Assembly (NCBI RefSeq): GCF_022565915.1
Contig: NZ_JAJOYX010000001.1
Coordinates: 310,001-374,000 of the forward strand
Source of the DNA: Nesterenkonia sp. LB17
GTDB lineage: Bacteria > Actinomycetota > Actinomycetes > Actinomycetales > Micrococcaceae
DNA length: 64,000 bases
Direction: 5' to 3'
A program made the translations under genes and the position numbers. The notes under the pieces were generated by a model. The model was not told the origin of the DNA. It ran no database searches and worked only from the letters and a program-made list of their open reading frames with translations. Each line of letters starts with the position of its first letter. Position 1 is the stretch's first letter. Of the stretch, positions 25,311 through 33,372 are shown piece after piece.

Positions 25311-28258
25311 GCGCTCGCCCCGATCTGTTCTACGCGGAGAATCAACTAGCGCGCGACGTCAGTCGGGGGTTCATTTGCGCCGAGGGCACCGGACTGGGGA
25401 GATACTCACCTGAGTTGGTTCTGAATGACCGCAAAACGGGAAGCACCGTCCTGCGGACCATTCGCGAGCAGCTTCGCCTGAGCCGCTCATTCTTTTTCTC
25501 AGTCGCCTTCGTCACGCCCGGCGCGTTGGCGATGCTCAAACAAGACTTGCTCGATTTTGACGGGCAGGGGCGCATCGTCACCTCGAATTATCTTAACTTC
25601 AACGCACCCAGTACTTTCGAGGACCTCCTGCATCTGCGTGAGCTCGGAATCGATGTTGAAGTGGGACTTCACAGTTCTCGGGCCTTCCATCCCAAGGGTT
25701 ACGTCTTCGAGCACCACAAGAGCGTGACAGCCCTCGTGGGAAGCGCGAACCTTACGGAATCCGCCTTGACCCGCAATCACGAGTGGAACATGAAGGTCTC
25801 CGCAGGACCGGACAGTGAGCTGGCCGCCCAGCTTTCTGTCCTTGTAGCCAATGAGTTCGCTTCGACGAGACCCCTTAGTTCCGGGTGGATCGAGGCATAC
25901 CGTCAGAAATTCGACGCCCTTCAGGTGCAAGCTCGGTATACCTCCCGTATCGAATCGCTTGCAGACGAGGAACCGACAGATAGCGATCCCATCGAAGTTG
26001 GCCGAGCGAAAATCCAGCCGAACGCCATGCAATCCGAGGCGCTGGAGGCCATCGAAGCCATCCGTGTGGCGGGGCACCAACGAGCACTCGTCATTTCCGC
26101 CACCGGGACCGGAAAGACCATTCTGTCCGCACTTGATGCGCGTTCCGCTTCTCCCCGGCGCCTGCTATTTGTCGCGCACCGTGAGCAAATTCTGGACAAG
26201 GCGATGTCTGAATTCAAACGCGTACTGGGTGGACCTAGCGATGATTATGGAAAGCTCGCCGGGTCCGTTAAACAACTCGATCGACGCTACGTGTTCGCCA
26301 CCGTCCAGTCCCTCGCCAGACCAGACGTCCTGGGACAGCTCTCGCCCACCGACTTTGACTACCTGCTCATTGATGAAGTTCATCGCGCCGGGGCGGCGTC
26401 TTATCGACGCGTTCTCGACTACCTCAGTCCTGATTTTGCGTTGGGCATGACAGCGACACCGGAACGCAATGACGGGGCGGATATATATGAGCTCTTCAAT
26501 TACAAGGTTGCGTACGAGATTCGACTCCATGATGCGTTGGAGGCCGACATGCTCAGCCCGTTCCATTACTTCGGTGTGGCGGACGCGATCTTCGATGACG
26601 GCTCGACGATTTCTGAAGAGACGGGTCTCCACCGCCTGTCGGGAGCAGTGCGGACATCGCATATCGTCGACGCGATTAACAAGTACTCCCAGCAAGGCGT
26701 TCCGACCCGAGGCCTCATGTTCTGTAGTCGCAAGGATGAGGCACATGCACTAGCAGCTGAGTTGAACCAGCGATCCATCAATGGGCGTAATTTGCGAACA
26801 GCGGCATTGACCGGGGAAGACTCGGTCGAAGACCGCGAGAATACAGTGAAGCTGTTGGAACTCGGAGAGCTCGATTACGTGCTGTCGGTGGACATCTTCA
26901 ACGAAGGCGTCGATATCCCGTCAATCAACCAAGTCGTCATGTTGCGTCAAACGCAGTCGGCCATCATTTTCGTGCAGCAACTCGGGCGTGGGCTGCGCAA
27001 AGCGCCGGGAAAAGACCATCTCACGGTCATTGATTTCATTGGTAATTACGCGAACAACTACCTCATTCCCATCGCGCTTTTTGGGGACAAGTCGATGAAC
27101 AAGGAGTCATTGCGAAAGAACTTGAACGCCGCGGAGGAAGACGGCGTCTTGCCCGGAATGTCCAGTGTCCGGTTCGATGAGATCGCTCGGGAGCGAGTGC
27201 TTCGGGCAATCGCCGACGCGAAGATGGATCACCTGCGTCATTTGCGGGGGGAAATTGAGCTGCTCCAGCAGCGTCTAGGTCGCGTACCTAGACTTTGGGA
27301 CTTCGTCGAACACGACTCGGTGGATCCCCTGGTGTTAGCCACTCGTCTAGAGCACTTCCCGGCGCTCGTGGCCAAGACACTCAAGATGCCATCTGGACTT
27401 TCTTCAACTCAGTCGCGTGCACTAAGTCTCCTATCCCATGAGGTCTTGCCCGCTAAGCGGCCGCATGAGGCACTCTTGCTGCGCGAGCTCTTGTCGAGGA
27501 CTGATGTAACCGACACTGAACTGCGCGAGGTACTGGAAGGTCAGAAGCTCCCATCCGGGCCGGACGTGCTGCAGAGTGCCCAGGCAACCTTCATGCTAGA
27601 AGGTTACAACCAGGGGGATCGAGCACGCTACGAGGCGCCCGTCGCGGAGCGCACGCCGGCTGGAGCCCTGCGACTCGTTCCTGCGGTTGCCAAGGCATAC
27701 CAACGCGATTCCAACTTCGCGGACAAAGTGAACGACATTCTCAAGACTGCCGCTCACGTTAATCAGGCATATTTGCCGGATCGCCCATTCACGCCCGGAA
27801 TGCGGTACTCCCGCCGAGACGCGGCCAGACTGCTGGGCTGGGATCGCAGCAACGCATCAACGATGTACGGCTACCGCACCGATGTCACCTCAGGTCAGTG
27901 CCCGATCTTTGTGACATTACACAAGGGCCATGACGTCGAGGCGAGTGTCGCCTACGAGGACGAGTTGCTCGACCCAAGTGTCATGCGATGGTTCACCCGG
28001 AGCCGACGCTCATTGGCGAGTAGAGAAGTGCGTGCGATCGTGGAAAATTCCGTGGATCTCCACGTCTTCGTGAAGAGGGACGACGCCGATGGGACCGACT
28101 TCTTCTATCTTGGCCAAGCGCGGTCCGAGGATGCGGAGGAAACGACCATGGCCAACGAGGAAGGTGCGCCATTGCCGGTCGTACGAATGCTGTTGCGCTT
28201 CAACGAACCCGTACCGCACAGTCTCTACGACTACTTTCACCCCACACTGACCGCTTAG
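25307..28258 (+). CDS. PLD nuclease-DEAD/DEAH helicase-DUF3427 fusion
   Basis: A 983-residue multidomain protein. Residues ~40-190 form a phospholipase-D-like nuclease domain (COG3886 type) with a single HxK motif, FHPKGYVFE (His128, Lys130), then VGSANLTESAL. Residues ~235-600 are an SF2 helicase: Walker A ATGTGKT (265-271), LFVAHREQIL, DEVH (356-359), MTATPER and QQLGRGLRKAPGK. The remaining ~350 residues match the DUF3427 arrangement, with an LLGWDRSNASTMYGYR segment. It probably cuts or remodels DNA/RNA in an ATP-dependent way. Base composition is markedly lower in G+C than the neighbours (32 of 60 G/C at 25561-25620 versus 43 of 60 at 23461-23520). It ends 7 bp from convergent tenA. Confidence 0.9.
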   Translation: MSARPDLFYAENQLARDVSRGFICAEGTGLGRYSPELVLNDRKTGSTVLRTIREQLRLSRSFFFSVAFVTPGALAMLKQDLLDFDGQGRIVTSNYLNFNAPSTFEDLLHLRELGIDVEVGLHSSRAFHPKGYVFEHHKSVTALVGSANLTESALTRNHEWNMKVSAGPDSELAAQLSVLVANEFASTRPLSSGWIEAYRQKFDALQVQARYTSRIESLADEEPTDSDPIEVGRAKIQPNAMQSEALEAIEAIRVAGHQRALVISATGTGKTILSALDARSASPRRLLFVAHREQILDKAMSEFKRVLGGPSDDYGKLAGSVKQLDRRYVFATVQSLARPDVLGQLSPTDFDYLLIDEVHRAGAASYRRVLDYLSPDFALGMTATPERNDGADIYELFNYKVAYEIRLHDALEADMLSPFHYFGVADAIFDDGSTISEETGLHRLSGAVRTSHIVDAINKYSQQGVPTRGLMFCSRKDEAHALAAELNQRSINGRNLRTAALTGEDSVEDRENTVKLLELGELDYVLSVDIFNEGVDIPSINQVVMLRQTQSAIIFVQQLGRGLRKAPGKDHLTVIDFIGNYANNYLIPIALFGDKSMNKESLRKNLNAAEEDGVLPGMSSVRFDEIARERVLRAIADAKMDHLRHLRGEIELLQQRLGRVPRLWDFVEHDSVDPLVLATRLEHFPALVAKTLKMPSGLSSTQSRALSLLSHEVLPAKRPHEALLLRELLSRTDVTDTELREVLEGQKLPSGPDVLQSAQATFMLEGYNQGDRARYEAPVAERTPAGALRLVPAVAKAYQRDSNFADKVNDILKTAAHVNQAYLPDRPFTPGMRYSRRDAARLLGWDRSNASTMYGYRTDVTSGQCPIFVTLHKGHDVEASVAYEDELLDPSVMRWFTRSRRSLASREVRAIVENSVDLHVFVKRDDADGTDFFYLGQARSEDAEETTMANEEGAPLPVVRMLLRFNEPVPHSLYDYFHPTLTA

Positions 28259-28265
28259 ACCCCGC

Positions 28266-28955
28266 CTAGGAAGAGTACGCCGCATCGAAGAAAGCCCGTT
28301 CGATCGCCACGACCCGCTTCCACCGTGCGGCCAATCGCGCGCCGTCGTCGGACTCCAGCGGCGGAGCCACCCGGTTGAGCTCATCGATCAGGAATTGGGT
28401 CCACGCCCGGAAGTCCTCGCCGCGGTGCAGGTCGATCCAGCCCCGGTGCTTCGCCGACTCGGGCAGCGGCAGATCGCGCTGGCCCCAGTCCAGGTACAGC
28501 CACTCCGCGATCACCAGCACCACCAGCAGATCCGCATAGTCCCTCGACCGCGCCACCTCCCACATCTGCGCGATGAACTCCGCCGTGGGAGCGGCAAGCT
28601 CCGGACTCATCGTCTCTGACGCGGGCACTCCGAGCTCGGCGAAGCTCTGCTGGAAGTACCCGTCCTCATCGGCGGCGAGCATACCGAGCTGCGCGGCGAA
28701 GCGCAGACGGGCCGGCTTGGAATCAGTGGTGGCCACGCAGGCGCCCAGCATCGCGACGAAGGCGTCGAAGAACTGATAGTCCTGCACCAGGTATCGAGCC
28801 AACACCTCATCGCTGAGCGTCCCGGCGAACAGCTCGTCGATGAACCGATGATGCACCGAGGCATCCCAGTGCTCAGCCGTGGCCAGCCGCAGCTGTCCTG
28901 CGAAGCTGTCCGCGGCGACGTCGGCGGTCGTGGAGAACGTGGTGGGGGAGCTCAT
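28266..28955 (-). CDS. tenA: TenA family protein (thiaminase II / aminopyrimidine aminohydrolase-like)
   Basis: 229 residues, all-helical TenA/THI-4 fold: YLVQDYQFFDAFVAMLG, the central LVVLVIAEWLYLDWGQR and C-terminal FIDELNR...RAFFDAAY. The position that carries the catalytic Cys in classical thiaminase II is not Cys here. This points to the TenA_E subgroup, which uses acidic residues and acts in pyrimidine salvage. It follows the MFS gene by 48 bp on the same strand, so the transporter might import a thiamine breakdown product (inference). No TPP riboswitch was recognised upstream. Confidence 0.87.
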   Translation of the reverse strand: MSSPTTFSTTADVAADSFAGQLRLATAEHWDASVHHRFIDELFAGTLSDEVLARYLVQDYQFFDAFVAMLGACVATTDSKPARLRFAAQLGMLAADEDGYFQQSFAELGVPASETMSPELAAPTAEFIAQMWEVARSRDYADLLVVLVIAEWLYLDWGQRDLPLPESAKHRGWIDLHRGEDFRAWTQFLIDELNRVAPPLESDDGARLAARWKRVVAIERAFFDAAYSS

Positions 28956-29003
28956 GGACTCAGCCTACGGGTCTCACGCAGTGCGCTGAGGAGCAGCAAG
29001 CGC

Positions 29004-30251
29004 TCAGATCGCGACGCGCGGGGTCTTCATCTTCCGGGTCAGGTGGATCGCATAGAGCGCCACGCCCACACCCAGCACGGCGGCTCCGGCGCCGACATAG
29101 CTCGGGGCGCGGAAGCCCATCTCGGCGGCGATCACCTGGCCGCCCACCAGGGCGCCGAGCGCGTTGGCGGCGTTGAACGCGGAGTGGTGCAGCGAGGCTG
29201 CGAGCTGCGGTGCATCCGGGGCGGTGTCTATCAGGTGGGTCTGCATCGACGGGCCCAGCGCGCTGGCCGAGAGGCCGACCAGGAACAGGAAGATCAACAT
29301 CAGCACCGGGATGTGCGCGGTGTAGGCGAAGAGCACCATGAACACCGCCACCAGGGCCATTGCGACCACCACGGTGCCCAGCACGGACTTGTCCGCCGCC
29401 CAGCCGCCGACGAAGTTGCCGACCACCATGCCGGCACCGAAGAGCCCCACCACCCAGGGCAGCGCGCTCTCTGGGAAGCCGGTGACCTCGGTGCTGACCG
29501 GGGCGATGTAGGAATAGAGCGCGAACATCCCGGAGAAGCCGACCACGGCGAGCATGATGCCCACCCAGAGCCGCTTGTTCTTCAGGCCCTTGATCTCGGA
29601 ACGCATCGTGGCCTTCGCCGGGGGCATCTGCCGCGGCGCGTAGCGAGCGACCGCGACCATGGTGATCAGCGCGAGCACGATCACCGAGATGAACATCCAG
29701 CGCCAGCCGAACTGCTGACCCAGCGCGGTCACCACGGGTACGCCGAGCACGTTGGAGATCGCCAGACCACCCAGGACGACGGCGATCGCACGGCTGCGCT
29801 TGGCAGGGCCCGCCATTTCGGCCGCCATCAGCGCAGCCACGGCGAAGTACGCGCCGTGGGGGAGTCCGGAGAGGAACCGGGCGATCAACATGGTCTCGTA
29901 GTTCGGTGCGAAGAAGCTCAGCACATGGCCGAACACGAAGACGCCCAGCAGAAGCAGGGCATAGGCCTTCCGCTCCCGTTTGGCACCCAGGATTGAAAGT
30001 ATGGGCGCGCCGATGACCACACCTATGGCGTAGGCGCTGATCAGCATTCCGGCCTGCGGGATGGTGATGCCGAGATCGGCGACGGCCTCAAGCTGGAGCC
30101 CCATGATCGCGAACTCGGTGACACCCACGGCGAACCCGCCGATGGACAGTGCCACGATCGCCAGCGCCACCTGTCTGCGGGTGTACTTGGGCTTCGCGGG
30201 GGTCGCGCTCGGAGAGGTCGTGCCTGCTGAGGTCTGTTCCGCCGTGGTCAT
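29004..30251 (-). CDS. MFS transporter (AraJ/arabinose-efflux-like)
   Basis: A 415-residue, 12-TM major facilitator. GGFAVGVTEFAIMGLQLEAVADLG in TM1 and RFLSGLPHGAYFAVAALMAAEMAG in TM4-5 are typical of the AraJ/PbuE/YdhP sugar- or purine-efflux group. A ~30-residue polar N-terminus precedes TM1. Substrate is unknown; co-orientation with tenA 48 bp downstream suggests a shared transcript. Confidence 0.88.
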   Translation of the reverse strand: MTTAEQTSAGTTSPSATPAKPKYTRRQVALAIVALSIGGFAVGVTEFAIMGLQLEAVADLGITIPQAGMLISAYAIGVVIGAPILSILGAKRERKAYALLLLGVFVFGHVLSFFAPNYETMLIARFLSGLPHGAYFAVAALMAAEMAGPAKRSRAIAVVLGGLAISNVLGVPVVTALGQQFGWRWMFISVIVLALITMVAVARYAPRQMPPAKATMRSEIKGLKNKRLWVGIMLAVVGFSGMFALYSYIAPVSTEVTGFPESALPWVVGLFGAGMVVGNFVGGWAADKSVLGTVVVAMALVAVFMVLFAYTAHIPVLMLIFLFLVGLSASALGPSMQTHLIDTAPDAPQLAASLHHSAFNAANALGALVGGQVIAAEMGFRAPSYVGAGAAVLGVGVALYAIHLTRKMKTPRVAI

Positions 30252-30424
30252 ATCGTCATCCTGTGCTGCAGCCGGTCAATGGTGGGGTGCACCTGTCAGA
30301 GCGCGCGTCGAGCCTGCCAAATCCGAGAAGCCGGGAGAAGACACTCATCCGACAACTGCGCCACGGCGGGGATCATTCCCGGGGCGGCGCCGCACCTCGA
30401 CGTTGAGGGCCTGACGTGCAGGTG

Positions 30425-30468
30425 TCCTGGACAGGCCTCTCCTCGGCGGTGAGGAGGCCGAACCAGGA
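30425..30468 (-). terminator. Hairpin after the phosphotransferase stop
   Basis: TCCTGG (30425-30430) and CCAGGA (30463-30468) enclose a second stem, GGCCTC-TCCTC against GAGGAGGCC. The structure starts only a few bases after the minus-strand stop at 30472. No strong T-tract follows. Confidence 0.45.
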
Positions 30469-30471
30469 GAT

Positions 30472-32121
30472 TTAGGCGGTCGGTGGGCGCAGGCCCGGGT
30501 GCCGATGATAGATCGACTCGTTCCCGCCCTCGGATTCTTCCGGGGAAGGGGCGGAGTCGGCAGACTCTGGTGAGTCCGGGGACTCAGGTGAATCGGGAGA
30601 TTCGCCTTGCTCCGAGGAGTTTGCTGTTGCCGGCTGCACGGGGGGCACCGGCTGCGCAGCCGGCACAGACTGCGCGGAGGATGTCGACTGCGCCGAGGCG
30701 GCGGACTGGGCAGACTCGGCGGAACGTGCCGACTGGGCCGAAGATGCAGACCCCGTGGAGGCCGCCGAAGTCGCCGAGGCGACCGCGGGGAAGAAGTGCT
30801 TATCCTTCGCCCGACGCTCCGAGGCCTCATCGGGGTGGATCGGGAGGTCGCCCTCGTCCTCCTCATCGAAGATCACGTCGGGAATGGGCTCCTCGGCAGG
30901 GGGCTCGTTCGCGATGACCGGAATGGAGCCGGTGGGCTCATCCCCGGGCAGCGGGCGGGGCGCGAACGCCGGGACCTCGCCGGTGGCGCCGGCGTCCTCG
31001 GTGAGGTCTTGGTGGTGGCTGGTCTGGGAGGCACCGGCGTCGGTGATGACGGCGGGCTCGTCGTCGTCCTCACCGGAGTCCGCCCACTCGCCGGTGTCGG
31101 CCACGGTCGCCGCGGCACCAGCGCGGGCCACAGGACGGGAGTCCTGTTCCTCGGCGGGCGCGGCGGGTTCATCGCCCGCCACCGGGGTCAATGCGATCGG
31201 CTGTCCGCCGTAGGTCTCGATGTCTGTCTTGAGCTGTTCCAGGAGACCCCTCGCCTCCGCGATCATCTCCGGGTTCTCACTGGCGTGCCCGCGGACCAGC
31301 CACTGGGCCAGCGCGAACTCCGCGGTCAGGGCGGCGCGGCGCATCAGGTGCTCGTCGACCTCGCCGGTGCGGTGGCGGCGGTAGGCGGCGAGGACCTTCT
31401 CGGTGAACTCGGCATCCCCGGCAGCGGTGAGCCAGGCGAAGTCATCCGCCGGATCCCCGCTGTGCAGGTCGGTCCAACCGGTGACGGCCATGACGCGCTT
31501 GCCCTCGATCAGCAGTGAATCCTCGTGCAGGTCCCCGTGGGTGACGGCGGGGGTGAAGCCCCAGAGCTCGCGGTCCTCCATGGCGTGCTCCCAGCGGCGC
31601 AGCAGCAGGGCCGGGATCTCCCCGGTGGTGGCAGCCTGGTCCAGTTCGTTGAGTCGACGCTGGCGGTATCGCTCGGCGGAGTATCGGGGCAGGTCGGCGT
31701 TGTCCACCACGGCCTCGTCGAGGTCATGGATCGCGGCGATGGTGCGCCCGATGTCCTCGATGACGGCCTGCGGCTGCATGGAGAGCTCGCTGAGCTCCAG
31801 CGAGGTGCCGGGCAGGTGGTTGTAGACGAAGGTGCGCATCTCCCCGCGGCGCACGGCGCCGGCGACGGAGGGGACCCGGAAGGGCAGCTCGGCGCGGATG
31901 CCGGTGGAGAAGCCGCGCAGCACCTGCAGCTCGGTCTCCAGACGCATCGCCGCTTCCTGATGCTGCGGAGAGCGGATCCTCCAGCGGTGACCTTCAGAGT
32001 CGATGACGACGGCGGACGTGAAGTCGCGGGCGTCGTCGGCCGCCGCGGCCACGCCGGTCGGGGAAAGGCCCGGCACTGCCGCGGTCGCCAGGGCCGCAAG
32101 TTCCATCGATGTCCATCGCAC
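30472..32121 (-). CDS. APH/choline-kinase-fold phosphotransferase with degenerate active site
   Basis: 549 aa. Residues ~1-290 have the aminoglycoside/macrolide phosphotransferase fold: a FVYNHLPGTSLELSEL hinge, then the catalytic loop HGDLHEDSLL (~195-204) and VTGWTDLHSGDPADDFAWL. Compared with the family (HGDLHxxN and IDW), the metal-binding Asn is Ser and the Asp of the IDW motif is Gly, so catalysis is doubtful. Residues ~300-549 form a long acidic then Ser/Ala-rich low-complexity tail (SAQSARSAESAQSA-type repeats, SPDSPESPDS). A GTG start is used; an ATG lies five codons in. A perfect 25-nt palindrome lies 9 bp upstream of the start. Antibiotic inactivation should not be assumed. Confidence 0.8.
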   Translation of the reverse strand: MRWTSMELAALATAAVPGLSPTGVAAAADDARDFTSAVVIDSEGHRWRIRSPQHQEAAMRLETELQVLRGFSTGIRAELPFRVPSVAGAVRRGEMRTFVYNHLPGTSLELSELSMQPQAVIEDIGRTIAAIHDLDEAVVDNADLPRYSAERYRQRRLNELDQAATTGEIPALLLRRWEHAMEDRELWGFTPAVTHGDLHEDSLLIEGKRVMAVTGWTDLHSGDPADDFAWLTAAGDAEFTEKVLAAYRRHRTGEVDEHLMRRAALTAEFALAQWLVRGHASENPEMIAEARGLLEQLKTDIETYGGQPIALTPVAGDEPAAPAEEQDSRPVARAGAAATVADTGEWADSGEDDDEPAVITDAGASQTSHHQDLTEDAGATGEVPAFAPRPLPGDEPTGSIPVIANEPPAEEPIPDVIFDEEDEGDLPIHPDEASERRAKDKHFFPAVASATSAASTGSASSAQSARSAESAQSAASAQSTSSAQSVPAAQPVPPVQPATANSSEQGESPDSPESPDSPESADSAPSPEESEGGNESIYHRHPGLRPPTA

Positions 32122-32129
32122 GAGGACCA

Positions 32130-32154
32130 GCGTATGGGGTCAGACCCCATACGC
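32130..32154. promoter_or_regulatory. Perfect 25-nt palindrome upstream of the phosphotransferase gene
   Basis: GCGTATGGGGTC (32130-32141), one central A, then the exact complement GACCCCATACGC (32143-32154). It is 9 bp from the minus-strand GTG at 32121 and ~140 bp from the nudC start. It could be an operator overlapping the phosphotransferase promoter or leader, or a REP-like element: the TGGGGTCAGACCCCA core resembles palindromes associated with REP/RAYT families. Confidence 0.6.
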
Positions 32155-32295
32155 GCGGCCGGGCCACGCTGAATTGATGAAATCACACGGGATTGGCACT
32201 CATGCGGTCCTCTCGGTGCGGCGATCCTCGCTGTCCACACAGGTCCTGCGGGTGCTCCCCGCGGTCTCGGGCCCGGTACGGTGGAGGATATGCAT

Positions 32296-33372
32296 ATGCA
32301 CCTCCGGGACCCTGGTGAAGGCCTGCTCGTCCTGCCCCAGGACGGGGCCCGGATCGACCGCCTCGACGCCCAGCGCAAACGCCCCGAATGGCTCAGCGAA
32401 GTCTGGTCCACCCCCGGCACCCGGGTGCTGCGCCTATACGGCCGTCGCGCCCGGCTCAGTGGGAACCGGCTGGACTACGAAGAGGCGACCGGCCCGCTGC
32501 CCGAGGGTGCCGTGGCGCTCGGTGCCGTGGATCCCGCCGAGCTGCCCGACGGAGCTGCCAGCAACGGTGTCTCCGGCAGCCGCGGTGGCGCGGCCGCGCT
32601 CGTTCACGTGGTCACGGTGGCGCACCCCAAGCCCGCCGATGAGCACGTCGCCGCCGGGACCACCGGGACCACCTGGGCTGACCTTGCCTTCGCCGGATCT
32701 CAGCTGACCCCGCTCGACGCCGCCCTGCTCACCCAGGCGCTGGCGATCACCGCCTGGCATGTCGGCACCCGCTTCTGCGCCTCCTGCGGAACCGCCACCG
32801 AGGTGGAGGTCTCGGGCTGGCGCCGGGTGTGCCCCCACTGTGGCGCGCAGACCTTCCCGCGCACCGACCCCGCCGTGATCACCGCAGTGCTGGACTCTGA
32901 TGACCGGATCCTGCTGGGCTCGGCCCACCGCTGGGACACTTGCCGCTATTCGACCTTCGCCGGGTTCGTCGAGGCCGGGGAGTCGGTGGAAGCGGCACTG
33001 GCCCGTGAGATCGAGGAGGAGGCCGGCGTCGTCGTCTCCGATATCCGCTATATGGGGTCACAGTCCTGGCCCTTCCCACGCTCGCTGATGCTCGGGCATT
33101 TCGCCGTGGCCCGTGATCCCTCCGTGGCCCGGCCCGACGGCGACGAGATCCGTGACGTCCGCTGGTTCACCCGCGCAGAGCTCACCGAGGCGGCCGAGGC
33201 CGGGGAGGTCACCCTGCCGACCCGCTCCTCGATCTCCCGGGCGCTGATCGAACGCTGGCACGGAACATTGATCAACGCGGTCTCCGATGCCCAGCCGCGC
33301 CCGGCCCCCAGCCGCGCGAATACTGGCAGCACAAACGGCCGGCCCGGTCAGCGAGGACAGCAGCCCCGATGA
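32296..33372 (+). CDS. nudC: NAD+/NADH diphosphatase, Nudix, zinc-ribbon type
   Basis: Hydrolyses NAD(H), and in this family can remove NAD caps from RNA. ATG at 32296 is preferred because GGAGG at 32283-32287 is 8 nt upstream; ATG 32290 and GTG 32281 are too close to or overlap it. Zinc ribbon: FCASCG...VCPHCG. Nudix box: GFVEAGESVEAALAREIEEEAGV. The NudC signature SQPWPFPxS reads SQSWPFPRS here. Overlaps uvrD2 by ATGA, as in the mycobacterial nudC-uvrD2 pair. Confidence 0.92.
   Translation: MHLRDPGEGLLVLPQDGARIDRLDAQRKRPEWLSEVWSTPGTRVLRLYGRRARLSGNRLDYEEATGPLPEGAVALGAVDPAELPDGAASNGVSGSRGGAAALVHVVTVAHPKPADEHVAAGTTGTTWADLAFAGSQLTPLDAALLTQALAITAWHVGTRFCASCGTATEVEVSGWRRVCPHCGAQTFPRTDPAVITAVLDSDDRILLGSAHRWDTCRYSTFAGFVEAGESVEAALAREIEEEAGVVVSDIRYMGSQSWPFPRSLMLGHFAVARDPSVARPDGDEIRDVRWFTRAELTEAAEAGEVTLPTRSSISRALIERWHGTLINAVSDAQPRPAPSRANTGSTNGRPGQRGQQPR

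Noticed and set aside
30252-30471. Possible TPP riboswitch near the MFS/tenA genes
   Set aside because: No CUGAGA or other conserved TPP-riboswitch core could be found in the leader.
30672-30780. Short repeats resembling a repeat array
   Set aside because: They are Ser/Ala/Gln codon repeats inside the phosphotransferase tail, not a CRISPR; no CRISPR-like repeat-spacer pattern was seen anywhere.
30607-31518. 303-aa plus-strand ORF opposite the phosphotransferase
   Set aside because: Leu/Gly/Arg-rich antisense frame without motif or ribosome site.
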